64,000 nt of DNA from contig JAFMSR010000009.1 of NCBI GenBank assembly GCA_022818135.1, positions 18,695,853-18,759,852 of the forward strand. Direction: 5' to 3'. A program made the position numbers and the translations under genes. Of the stretch, positions 23,501-34,457 are shown one piece after another. Every line of letters begins with the position of its first letter. The stretch's first letter is position 1. The notes under the pieces are model-generated. The model was given only the letters and a program-made list of their open reading frames with translations. It ran no database searches and had not been told where the DNA came from. The stretch is from Saxidomus purpurata (Eukaryota > Mollusca > Bivalvia > Venerida > Veneridae).

Positions 23501-26500
23501 TCCTGTCATATTTTGACCTGCCAAATGTACTATTTTAGAGTAAAAATGGGTTATAGTAAGAGGATAAGAAAATACAGGCATTTTACATTCACAAGAGTAA
23601 CGTGATACATTATATGATTACGACTTCGAATAAGAAAACATTACCCGACCCCCCACTTTTTTTTAAACATTACCCGAATAAATGACAAAAAAAGAGAAAA
23701 CATTACCCTTCCCGCACTGTGGTCCGCTATAACCTTTCTGACATACACAAGAATATCGATTGCTTCCATCTAAACATCTTCCATGAAAACATGGATTCGA
23801 GTGACATTCATCTAAATCTGTTAAACACATAACAAGATTTGTGAAAACACATACGATAAAAGTCACTGTGGGGAATCACGTGACTTTGTTTTGATAGACT
23901 TCACGGACAATGGCGGATGATAAACACCGGTAAGTGCCTGATTTTCGTACTTTTTCGTTCATATTACTTTCCACACATATTGATGATATTCAAGACATAT
24001 CCTATACCCTGGCCATTAAAATTCCGCGTGTTTTGGTTCCTTTCCCTCCGCTGAAGTATGCATAGATTGTTTGGAATGCATTCAAATGTAATCGTGGAAA
24101 AGAATTTTGTTTGGCTGAATTTCACGGACTATCTAGTATTTTTCCAAACAAAAGCATAAAAACTTACCATGTGACGTGTTTTTAGCCAAAATAAATGCTA
24201 GATATTATTGTTACATCGTATGGGTGTGAGCAGATTTCATTTCTTGAATTTTAAGGAATTATCACCATTTTGATAAAAATGCTAGATTACACGTGATACA
24301 ATTTTAGGCTAGATAACACGGCACTGGTATGATACACTACACGCATGAAATTATGTTGTACCTTTTCCGACATTCTGTGCATAATAATCTTGTGTAACAT
24401 ATGTATTTGTAAGACTCGTGGTTATTTTATGTATTCATTTAATTTAAATTCAATTTTAGATAGACAATTTGTAATTGTTTAGGCAGTTCAACTTCCAGGT
24501 AATAATAGATTAAACTGCTGTTTTAACGTTTTTCATCTTGGTTGATAGATGTCATCTTTTTATGCTCCCGAAGTCTGTCCGTCTGTATATCCTGCCTTAC
24601 ATTTCTTTGTGTCCGGGCTGTAACTTTGTCATTAATTGAAAGCTTTTGAAATAACTTGGCACAAATGTTCAGACGACGTGTCGCGTGCAAGAACTATGTC
24701 CCTACCTCAAAGGTCAAGGGTTTGAAGGTAATAGTCCAGGCTGTTGAAATTTTGACCCGGACAAAATTCATACAGAAATTATTTTTTGCATGCAGGCTGG
24801 AAATGGCTTGCTTAGGCACGAATCATAAAGTTCCCAAATAATTCAGGTCGGGAAAATGATTGTTGGGGCATTTTCTGCATTTTTTGATAATTTCATTGAA
24901 TTTCTGGAATACCCACATAACTCTGTAACCATTCAATCGATTTTCAAATTATTTTACAGGTATGTCCATCATTATTTGATGAACGCATACGCACATGAAT
25001 CTGGTAGTTAAATCAAAGGTCAATGTCAAATGAAGAGGTCAAAGGTCAAAAACGAGAACATTTCTACCATGAATTCATCATCTTTCATTTGCTATGTGCG
25101 CTCTTCCAACGAATGTGTCTTTAAGTATTTCACATTTTCTTTGTCCATCAAAACTGGACTGCCATGTTTGTTAAGTAATGGTAATACATATCTTCCATCT
25201 GACTGTCTATATGATGTAAGCCTGTAAAGTAGCGTCTTCTAAATCTTCAGTTACCCATTATAGTTTCTTTTAATTGTTTACATTCACTGTTTGTATTTAC
25301 TGGGATGGATCATGGGGGTGGGGATCCAAACTTCAGGTGACTGTGGCTATGTATTGTTTGTGAAATTAGTTTATTCACACTCTATTGTCATTATTTATAT
25401 CTCTAAGACCTTTCATAACTCTCTGAAAATACCAAGACATTCACATTCGCGATTTATCGTAATTTTGACTTCTCATAGTATATGATTTGTTTTAAATACA
25501 ACTGCTTTCAGTTTTTAAGAAGACGCTTTTTGGAGCCAGATTGGGCAATGTTACCAGCCTGGTTATGCACTGACCCTAGACGAACAATTTCGAGTACGAA
25601 ATAAAGTACGGGGATCAGTTATAGGTCACCAGCCTTATTTATAAGTAATGGACACTTTTTTAAGTATACCCCTGAAAGCAGTGAAAATGACCCCTATCTC
25701 ATGTTTATCAATCATAAAACTCTAAATTTGGCAACTCACCATTGTTTTTTATATAAAATGTTAAGCAATTGATCCTGTTTCACGAAACTACATGAATTGA
25801 GATTTCAAAATGTATTCAAACTGAAATAAAAATATAAAGAGAATTAGTTTCTGAAAAACAAAATGTAAAATTTGTAGTCATTTGTCAAAGTTTTTTTTCA
25901 TAATGTTCAAGCAATGAGAATTTTTTGCAGAAGAATTGTTCAAACATCACTTTATTGAAAACTAATTTAAAAATGATAGGTCACCAGCCTTTTTATTAAG
26001 AAAAATGAGCTGTTGTCTCGGGTGGGAGGGTGATGTTGGAGGGGAGGCCATGTGTATATTGCCACTGACGTAATACAAATCAAACCGCGATCAGGTAAAT
26101 CTCTCCTCTTTTCGGATTCAAAATTATATTTTTCTAGGCATGAAGGGAGACATGCCGGGGTCTCATCCAAAACATAAGTTAAAATTTAGCTTTTGGACGG
26201 ACTTTGATAAAATCTCTTTCAATTCAAATCAAAATATTTAGGGAGAACTAGGTCAATCACACTTAGATCTCATTGGTCGCCGTGATTGGCCTACTCTTTG
26301 GCAACCAATCAAATTCAACCTTGGGCTATACTGGCTGGAAATTGCAGTCAGGTAAATCTCTCCTATTTTGGAAACAGAAAAACACTTTTGATAGGTATAG
26401 GCATAATGGGAGACATGCCCAGGTCTCATCCACAAATTCAAGCTAACATATTTGCTCTTATGGACGGACCTTTATAAAATTTGCTTCAAATCAAATCAAA

Positions 26501-29500
26501 ACCGCGATCGTCTTTAAGAGATATCTGTTTCAGTTCCAGAGATATCTCTATTGCGTAACAAGATATCTTCCAAGAAATGATATCTCTTCTACTTACAGAG
26601 ATATCTCTGTCTCTGTACAGAAGATATATGTCTGTGGTACAAGGACACCTCTCAACGTGAAAAAGATATCATTATAAAAACGAAAGATGTCTCTTTGAAA
26701 TTAGAGAGATATCTTTTTTCAGAATAAATATTAAAATGGCTTGCGTGAAAAACGAATAGTGAACAAAATGTATTTTGACATGAATACAGACCGCTAATAG
26801 AATTAAATAGCTATTAGTTAACAGCACGAATTGTGTTCAGAAACATAAATATCATCGGATACTGAATGTTATTTTATATAATCGTGAAAAGAGTGAGGAA
26901 AAGGAATTGACACTGATGATTCTAGTGCCTGGAGGTTGCTTACCATTGATGTATACTCAGGGGCCCTAAGTCGATAACAAAAACATTTTTACACGTGTAT
27001 TTAAAAGTCGGGTGGAACAATACACTTCTGTATTCGTACATCAATGAATTTCAAAGTCTGCCAACTTTGAGTCGACTTTAAATAAATGAATTGAATTGAA
27101 TGTTTGCTTTGATCTGACTGACTGTTCAAAAGCTACTCATTAAGCCACGGATGATATCTTCGTAATCAAACTAACATATTTCTTATAAAATTAAGCAAAC
27201 ACCACACCTGAAGTCGTGATTCAACTTAATCGAAAACTCGGTGAATCATGCAAGTATTATGTTCACTGTGTATTTCACAAACCATAGCATAAAAGCGTGT
27301 TTCACTTATGTTTTCAACGTGTTTGTCATGAATCATAAGACTTAAAATAATCAAGCGAATAAGCTTGAGCGGTTTTCAAAAGAAGTGCAGACTATGAATT
27401 TACATAACGATGTTAGCAATGACATGCGGAAAAATAATTATTTTGTCACCTGCCAATTTAGTTGGTGAGAATTTTACACTAATAGAAATTATCCAAGCGA
27501 ATAAAATTCAAATTTGCGTACAAGGATATCTTATTGATACAATCTCATGCATTTGCAAGTAAAAATATTTGCCACATTGAAGACGAATGTGGTTATCATT
27601 ATTAATTGGGATATGCATGAAATAAAATGCAATATTTATTTGAAATTTGCAAAAAGCGTACTTTCGCATACATCACCGTCCTAAAATAGTGTGTTATTAT
27701 TAGTTACTTCAGTCTGCACATTTTCATCTCTGCCCGGGAATTAATCAAAACATTTGACAAAACCAAAAAAATGGCTAAAAACTACATATTTTACGTAAAA
27801 CGACAAAAATAAAGTGTTATGTCAAGTTAAAGAGAATTAATAAAGTATCATCACGCCTTGAATGCCAAGTCCAAAAACTAGGTTTTAATGAATATTGCCA
27901 ATTATATGTATATAATCAGTTAATTTCATAATAAAACGTAACTCCCTGTTACATAATTTTGAAAATTAGTTTCACGCATTTTTATATAACGTATGTTAAA
28001 GAAAATGCGTAGAACACCTATAACATATTCGTAGAGACTATAATATATCCCGTAAGCAAATGTACATTAATTTTGATCAAGAAAACACTTGGAAAATTAA
28101 AGTGTTTTTTTTTCAGAAGAAACAGGCATGAATACAATTAGGACACCATTGTAACGCAACATTTTAAGTTAAGAAAATATATTTTGAAAGAAGGGTAGCC
28201 TGAGGGAATATTAAAACTCAAACAGTTTTCCAACATGGCGAAGACACAGACAGTGAGACACTTCTTTACGGGGCATTCGTCACTTGTGAGAGACAGCTCT
28301 TGTTTTTTTATTAAACAATAAAGGACTCTTTACATGTGTACTCGCAATTACATATGAAATCAAATTATACATACATATCATATCAGATTTTTATTGTCTA
28401 TAAATATCTATTTCTATAAATAACATTAATGTACTTGCTTCACCTTTATATGTTCACGGTTTTCTTATTTTAATATTTTCGACTCTTTATACGGTTTTTA
28501 AAACAAAATATATACTTTAAAACCATATATACTGTCGCAAACGATATTAAACAGTTTACCATTTTCTAAGACACAATTGTGTGAGATGCGATCCTTACTG
28601 ATAGTTCGATTTTTGCGACTATATACGTTATTTACCCACGCAAATTTGAACGACATTAGCAACCTGGAATGGTGATTAGTGCGTTAGAATTGTATATGAC
28701 TGTCTTCGTTCCTCACTATTCACTATATCTGACATTTATTTGACAGTGTTTTGACCCTAACAGTAGCTTCAATTGCATATTGGCCCAAGTTACTTTTCTT
28801 TATTGTGATTTCTGATCATGGGAAGACATAAAACTAATTAGAGTCTGAAAAGGCAAAAAAATCCATACAAGAAAAATAAGATCATCTGTTCCTACAACGG
28901 AACAACTATGTGGAAAGCGAATACTGACCAAACACCCATAAAGTCGCCGATTCGGCAGTCACTTCAATCGCCAGATAGTTTATAATTCAATTTATCAAGA
29001 TGTCAGTTAAAGGACCACAGTAAAGAATCAATTTGTCATGGGCCACAAAGTTATGATAAGATACTACGTGATGACGAGTGTCTGTCAGATACCCATGAAA
29101 CTTCGCACTGTGTCATTTAAGAAATAGCAAACATTTCATGCTTTATTAACTGCACCATACATTAGTATGCATGATACTTATCGCTTCTGTGAAGTATCAT
29201 TAAAATTAATTCTGATCAGAGATGAGCAAAGAATTTGAAAGAGCCCTGTGACATTGACCTTTGACCAAGTGACCGGAAACATTGACCGTGCACAACTGTT
29301 GATGGCACTTAACACTTTTGCGAATATCATGAAATTGTGTCCAGGGGTTGAATAGATTACAAGTACAGAAGAATTAACTATCTCGAGCCCCTGTGACCTT
29401 GCCATTTAACCTAATGACCCGAAACACGGATCATACACAATAAGATATGGTACTTATTACTTTTGCGAATGCCTTAATGACTTTTGTTCAGTATCTTTAA

Positions 29501-32203
29501 GTTATTACCAGGGACTTTGGACATTAACCGTCCACATGATTTAACTAGCAAGTGTGCTATACCAGTTCCGTGTAATCTAGCCTAAAATTGTATCACGTGT
29601 AATCTAGCATTTTTATCAAAATGGTGATAATTCCTTAAAATTCAAGAAATGAAATCTGCTCACACCCATACGATGTAAAGAGAATATTTTGCATTAATTT
29701 TGGCTAAAAATACACGTCACATGATAAGGTTTTATGCCTTTGTTTGGAAAAATACTAGATAGTCCGTGAAATTTAGCCAAACAAAATTCTTTTCCACGAT
29801 TACATTTGAATGCATTCCAAACAATCTATGCATACTTCAGCGGAGGGAAAGGAACCAAATTACGCGGAATTTTAATGGCCAGGGTATAGGATATGTCTTG
29901 AATATCATCAATATGTGTGGAAAGTAATATGAACGAAAAAGTACGAAAATCAGGCACTTACCGGTGTTTATCATCCGCCATTGTCCGTGAAGTCTATCAA
30001 AACAAAGTCACGTGATTCTCCACAGTGAAAGTACCTTATCACACATATGTTCAATTAGAACGGATTTTAGAGAAGTATTGGGTTTCGTTTTTAGTCTTTA
30101 TCACTTAAAAGGTACTTGGATGTTTATAAGTACCAAATCTCGTCATCATTCATGTTTATAAAGGCTTTAACAGCTCTGTAAATCATGTGCCTAAATTATT
30201 AAAGTTATAAATATATCGTATTTATTATTTAGGGGTAGGTCTTAATACTTGTAGATTAATTACGCAGTACAACCAAACACTTGCAATAAAAACGGAAACC
30301 TGTATGAACCAAAAAATCGTATAAATTCAAAATCAAATTATCTGTACTACAACAACGTATCCTTATATCAACCCCCCCCCCACACACAAAAAGCACAAAA
30401 TGTAAAATTTCACCTTTTTAATGGAACGTTTTACCTGTTTGACACCTGTCCCCTCCAAAGCCATTGTGACATTCACACCTGTACTCGCCGATACCATTGT
30501 AACAACGAGCTCCGTTAAGGCAATGACCTGATGCACACTCATCAATATCTTAAAAAGATGTGATAAAAATTTCAAAAGTTTTATTCCATAAGTTATTTTT
30601 TTAATCAGCTAACCGTGATTGTATATGAATATAAAGTTTAAATTGATATAAATACAGTAAGAATAACCGAAAACACATAACCTGCAAGAAAGTCGTGGCC
30701 CTATCTGACTTGTTCAAAATGTGTACCAATATTTCACAGAATACGTGATATATTGCCCATAGTCCTAAACTTAAGTGATATTTTGAGATAACTTTGTCGC
30801 CATACATGTTATGTTAAACCCTTTTACCAAATGTGTTTTTCAATCGCGAGTGACAGAGGAAACCAAAGAAGTAGTGTAACGCAATTAACAACAGGACAAA
30901 ATTACCTTTCTTTAAGTCAATAATTGTACAACTAAAAGTGAAACGAGTATACACCAATAACGTTTGTGTAATTACAGTTCTGTAGACTAATTGCTCACAA
31001 ACTAGGACCAGAAAGACAAGCATGGTCTTTCATAAAACCAGACTAACTTGTAATGTGTAAGGCACTTACCTGTTTGACACCTTGCTCCAGTGTAACCATA
31101 TAGGCACCTGCATACATAACTATCACCACTTACGTCACAGATTGCATCGTTGAAGCAAGGGTTTGGGACACACTTACTGCTCACTTAAATTCATGGAAAA
31201 TCTATGTTTTAATATTTGAATCACGTAGGCAGAGTTGTAATAAAATTGCATTCGTATTTGTAAACACTCAACTTGATTTACTGTTTGCCGTGATGTCACC
31301 TTAGATCTCCGATGGGAAGTAACAATCTTTGTACATCAGCGTCTTATCGTTATTGGTTCTTCAATGATTTTAAAATTTCGAAACGTTCTAAATATTTATG
31401 ATCTGCACATACCCGGTATTCATATCGAAATACCTTTTTAAAATGAATGACGATTTTATGTGAATTAAATTGTCAAAACCAGTATAACAGAACGTTTTTA
31501 CATATCTTGAAATCCGCTTTAAGTTAAGCAGTCGTGATTCGTTTATTTAAATCTCTTACTTAAGTGTCGTTTCAACTAAAATTTCTTTAGATTTCAAACG
31601 ATCGAAAATGACATACCAGAACGCAGAAAATACAGACGACTGAGCCATGACCTATCACTAGAAATAGTGCAATAACAATCAATTTAAGTGACATATACAT
31701 GGAACGAAAATAGTTTTGACCTTGACATTTACTATCTAAGTGTAAATATATAATTTAGAAATAAAATATAAACAACTATCCGTGTATTTATCGGGTCAGG
31801 TTACTCTCGTACGAGAAAAATTGATATTACAGTAGGTGTTGAAGTCGCATTATATCGCTATCCATGCTGTTTTAAAGGTTATAAACATGATCCACTTGTC
31901 ATTGCAATCGTTGTTAACTTTTGTGTACTCTTTATACAAATATCTGCTTCGTCACGGTATCGTAAAGCTACCTGAAATGCGTGATATATATTTCAAATCT
32001 TTATCGCGGACGTTGAACTGGATACGATATTTGGATATTTGCCCGATAAATAATATACACTTTCAAAATAATTGATACATACCATTTAGTGGCTGATTTG
32101 GTTTAATTATTGTTTCATTGGCAAGTATGAATCGGTCGAGTGTAGAAAGCAGAAGAAAAGTAATAAGTCCTCTTTGATGAAATAAGCGACATTCTTTTCT
32201 ATC
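20036..32203 (-). CDS. EGF-repeat single-pass membrane protein with NFKBIL1-like cytoplasmic domain
   Basis: Ten exons on the minus strand join with matching phases: 32203-32083, 31183-31070, 30548-30435, 23817-23707, 23374-23264, 22865-22752, 22409-22299, 21742-21693, 20855-20780 and 20535-20036. The order is hydrophobic leader, six EGF domains (several with the D-[ILV]-D-[DE]-C calcium-binding start), a 17-residue stalk, a transmembrane helix and a 166-residue tail ending in a stop. The product is about 470 residues plus an unfound first coding exon. The tail resembles the C-terminal region of NFKBIL1, a nuclear protein that normally carries ankyrin repeats; here the ankyrins are absent and the region would face the cytoplasm. 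EGF ectodomains bind ligands or partner proteins, so a receptor role is plausible but inferred. Without the inserted 6.16 kb transposon, the EGF2-EGF3 intron would be only about 450 bp, like the other introns. Confidence 0.8.
20780..20855 (-). CDS. Transmembrane exon
   Basis: It is bounded by TTTTGCAG and by AGGA|GTAAGTAT. It encodes VFEAG, then [15 protein letters not shown], then ASSQR. This is one membrane-spanning helix followed by a short basic stop-transfer sequence. Phase is 0 at entry and 1 at exit. The other two frames contain stops, so the assignment is firm. Orientation with EGF domains outside and the IkBL-like tail inside follows from the leader exon and the Lys/Arg after the helix. 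Confidence 0.85.
21693..21742 (-). CDS. Stalk exon, 50 nt
   Basis: A 50-base exon bounded by AATACAG and GTT|GTAAGTATG. Entered in phase 1 and left in phase 0, it supplies [16 protein letters not shown]. It is exactly what is needed to join the phase-1 EGF exons to the phase-0 transmembrane exon. It is short and has no domain. It was inferred from phase logic and good splice sites. Confidence 0.65.
22299..22409 (-). CDS. EGF6 exon, calcium-binding type
   Basis: 37 codons, phase 1 at both ends. Sequence pattern: [28 protein letters not shown] and RCQR. All six EGF cysteines are present. The donor is GAA|GTACAT, weaker than its neighbours. Confidence 0.85.
22752..22865 (-). CDS. EGF5 exon, calcium-binding type
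   Basis: 38 codons, phase 1 at both ends. Sequence pattern: [33 protein letters not shown]. Six cysteines. A broken relative of this exon is at 62659-62767. Confidence 0.9.
23264..23374 (-). CDS. EGF4 exon
   Basis: 37 codons, phase 1 at both ends, acceptor TTCTTTCAG. Sequence pattern: [32 protein letters not shown]. Six cysteines. Confidence 0.88.
23707..23817 (-). CDS. EGF3 exon, calcium-binding type
   Basis: 37 codons, phase 1 at both ends. Sequence pattern: [31 protein letters not shown]. Six cysteines. The inserted 6.16 kb transposon begins only 47 bases upstream of this exon's acceptor. A broken relative is at 62985-63087. Confidence 0.9.
24559..24725. repeat. Left-end fragment of the 14.8 kb repeat family
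   Basis: TTTTTATGCTCCCGAAG, a CTGTCCGTCTG tract, TAACTTTGTCAT, ATAACTTGGCACAAATG and GACGTGTCGCGTGCAAG follow the order of the element at 14848. Its possible partner, the right end, is at 28262-28306. Confidence 0.75.
24726..26080. other. Transposon interior, no gene
   Basis: AT-rich with no recognisable protein. AGGTCACCAGCC occurs near 25625 and 25978, suggesting old internal duplication. Confidence 0.4.
26085..26510. repeat. Diverged direct duplication, about 170 bp units
   Basis: CAGGTAAATCTCTCCT, then GGGAGACATGCC, GTCTCATCCA, GGACGGAC and TCAAATCAAAA appear in the same order at 26093-26235 and again at 26348-26500. Confidence 0.75.
26520..26713. repeat. GATATC palindrome array with 21-22 bp period
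   Basis: Perfect GATATC at 26520, 26541, 26562, 26579, 26600, 26665 and 26708, with near-matches GATATA at 26623 and GATGTC at 26686. Nine of ten positions on a roughly 21-22 bp grid are filled, most within an AGAGATATCTCT context. It is either a decayed 21-bp minisatellite or an array of phased protein-binding sites. Confidence 0.8.
26714..28260. other. Transposon interior, no gene
   Basis: AT-rich sequence with no coding or repeat structure I can support. Confidence 0.4.
28262..28306. repeat. Right-end fragment of the 14.8 kb repeat family
   Basis: GGGGCATTCGTCACTTGTG followed by GACAGCTCTTGTT matches 15533-15570 almost base for base. Confidence 0.8.
29240..29530. repeat. Two diverged units with GTGACC...GACCNNAAAC motif
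   Basis: CCCTGTGACATTGACCTTTG...GTGACCGGAAACATTGACC and CCCCTGTGACCTTGCC...ATGACCCGAAACACGGATC are about 170 bp apart and share following CACTTTTGCGAAT-type sequence. It is an old dispersed repeat rather than a gene. Confidence 0.55.
30435..30548 (-). CDS. EGF2 exon, calcium-binding type
   Basis: 38 codons, phase 1 at both ends. Sequence pattern: [32 protein letters not shown]. Six cysteines. Donor CAG|GTAAAAC. Confidence 0.9.
31070..31183 (-). CDS. EGF1 exon
   Basis: 38 codons, phase 1 at both ends. Sequence pattern: [32 protein letters not shown]. Six cysteines. The D-x-D-E calcium motif before the first cysteine is replaced by SSK, so this one may not bind calcium. Donor CAG|GTAAGTGC is strong. 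Confidence 0.85.
32083..32203 (-). CDS. Leader exon with hydrophobic signal segment
   Basis: Bounded by TTTATTTTAG and AATG|GTATGTAT; 121 bases, phase 0 in and phase 1 out, matching EGF1. It encodes a basic start ([12 protein letters not shown]), a hydrophobic core ([16 protein letters not shown]) and [12 protein letters not shown]. This looks like a signal peptide with cleavage after ILA. There is no Met in this frame and a TAG sits just above the acceptor, so the initiator must be in an upstream exon I could not identify. Confidence 0.6.
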
Positions 32204-32209
32204 CTAAAA

Positions 32210-33190
32210 TAAAACAGGTAAAAAAAACTGATATATTATTATGTTCGGTCTACTGCAAAAACACAGAAAAGGGATCCTGTTTTAACTGATGTAGGGCACA
32301 ACTAAAGTCTTACTTAGATAAACAGTAAGGATAGACAACTGTGACATAATTGCTCTGCTCTAATAAGCACAATTGCAAACACTTCGACAAAACCTTTAAA
32401 ATGAATGATAAAGATTTGTATAAACATATCGGTTGCCCTTCAAATCAAATTCTTTCCAGATTGTCTCAATATCTGTATATGACACTTACAAGTTTACTTA
32501 TTTTTCAAATAAATAGTGCTTCTAACTATATCTTTATTTACAGTTTGCCCATACTTTCTGAGCCAATCGCCTGCTCCAGTTTCATGAAATTTACATTCTG
32601 ACTTAGACAGTATCTACAATATGAAATTTCACTATGACAGTGACATGATTATCAGAAAAAAGCCCTGTCTTCAATCTTTAATACGTGTGATTTAAATGCA
32701 AACATCCCTGTAAGCCGGTTATAGGTCGTTCATAAATAGGTAGGTAGAAATGTATATTAACACGGTTATAAACAGTTCATATATCACAGTTAAACATACT
32801 ACATTATTTAAATGACACGAAATAAAAATATAAAAATAGCGATGATGATAAGACAACATTGATCAGTGGAGAAGATGATTTAAAACACATTATACACCGT
32901 GGATAACACAAACAAGAGATACAAAGTTTCCCTTATCTCCATAGCGGTGTGTCTAGACATAGAGAGGCATGATGTTTGAACACATTTAATTTATGTGACA
33001 CTAAAATCAAAGCAATCACAATGGAGATCAGGTAACAGATAATAGATAATCATAATGTTAAAAATCTATTATTAAGTCTGACACAACAAACGTATATGTG
33101 AAATTCACTGCTGATGACATCATTCATTTCTACATTCATAATTGCCTTTTTATTCTAATATCTATACAATGTATACAGTTCTTGTCAGAA
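32210..33190. other. Presumed 5' region of the EGF/IkBL-tail gene
   Basis: It should contain the missing first coding exon and the promoter. One minus-strand ATG near 32594 is followed by potential donors, but none gives the required phase 0. Otherwise AT-rich and featureless. Confidence 0.3.
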
Positions 33191-33335
33191 ATTTAAACAA
33201 GAGGGCCATGATGGCCCTGTATCGCTCACCTGTCTACCATTGGCAAAAATAAAAGGTTATTAATAGCAGAAAGGATCAATTTTTACCTTTGGCTCATGAT
33301 ATCCTCTTAATAAGCCTATGTAAAATCAAAAGATT

Positions 33336-33722
33336 TGCTGTCTGATCATGATCTGCACTTTCATTATTTTGCTGTCTGATCATAATCTGCATTGTAAGCT
33401 ATTCATTATTTTGCTGTCTGATCATAATCTGCACTTTCATTATTTAGCTGTCTGATCATGATCTGCACTTTCATTATTTTGCTGTCTGATCATGATCTGC
33501 ACTTTCATTATTTTGCTGTCTGATCATGATCTGCACTGTAAGCTATTCATTATTTTGCTGTCTGATCATGATCTGCACTGTAAGCTATTCATTATTTTGC
33601 TATCTGATCATGATCTGCACTGTAAGCTTTTCATTATTTTGCTGTCTGATCATGATCTGCACTGTAAGCTATTCATTATTTTGCTGTCTGATCATGATCT
33701 GCACTGTGAGCTATTCAGTTTT
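33336..33722. repeat. Minisatellite, 10 units of about 35 or 45 bp
   Basis: Ten units contain GCTGTCTGATCATGATCTGC or a one- or two-base variant. Units ending CACTTTCATTATTTT are about 35 bp; those ending CACTGTAAGCTATTCATTA are about 45 bp. Open frames of 66 and 130 codons here are repeat translations. Confidence 0.95.
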
Positions 33723-34457
33723 TTAACAATTTATGGTACTTTCCAAAGTGATAGATGGAAGAGTACATATTCTTTTATGATATGCATAGGCATATTTGTA
33801 TTTGATAAATCTGATATCTTCCTATATGTTTTGTATATATCAAATATTGATTTAATTTTATATATGAACTTTCTTGTGATGTGAATGTAAAAATTACAAC
33901 TACATTTTTTGTACCAAAATCTTTAACATGGAAGTTCAACTAGGGGTCAAGAACATGTATTGCATCATCGCTATTTAAATCTTTATATAAGTGCCAATTT
34001 TAGGCAAGAGTTTTTATATTGCTTGGTTTATGGGAAGTTTTCTTAAATATTGAGTATGAAGGTCTTTTCCTACTGTATTGAACAGAGCACATATTGACTG
34101 CATATCTACTGCACCTGTCAATAATCGTCATTTTCGAACAAAATAAACACTTTAAAATAATTACTTTCAATTATATATCCCTACTATTCTGACACTTCAT
34201 TAACTAGTCTGTGGAGTCGGAACAGCGGAAATAATAAAAATAAAATGTCAGTTCATAATGTTATTGTTATTTTACCTTTCCAAAAAATAGGACAGGCAGT
34301 CGCATAAACCAAGAGATATAAAACTCTGGCCTTACCATAGAGAGATCCAAGATGTGTACTGATTACAAGACAAATGTCATTTATCAATCTTATGGTGTTA
34401 AAATACTGCAATAAAATTAGCAAATGAGGTGTTCAATAAACAACACATTATTAAAAC

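Larger units (their letters stand above)
23864..30027. mobile_element. 6.16 kb DNA transposon, Transib/RAG-like ends, non-autonomous
   Basis: The left terminal repeat runs from 23864 to about 24336; its inverted copy runs from about 29557 to 30027. In the outer 90 bp I see a single mismatch. The ends read CACTGTGGGGAATCACG on the left and, reversed, CACTGTGGAGAATCACG on the right. AAAGT is duplicated at 23859-23863 and 30028-30032. CAC..TG ends and a 5-bp duplication are characteristic of Transib and RAG-like transposons. Such long inverted repeats are not typical of them, and no transposase frame exists inside. The interior contains nested repeats (24559-28306), the GATATC array and a diverged direct repeat (26085-26510). 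It lies in the EGF2-EGF3 intron. Confidence 0.8.

Noticed and set aside
23864..30027. RAG1/RAG2-like or Transib transposase gene inside the element
   Set aside because: No frame long enough and no recognisable catalytic motifs on either strand; only the ends support the family.
33492..33884. 130-codon frame with repeated ILLSDHDLHCKLF
   Set aside because: Direct translation of the 45-bp minisatellite; no start context or domain.
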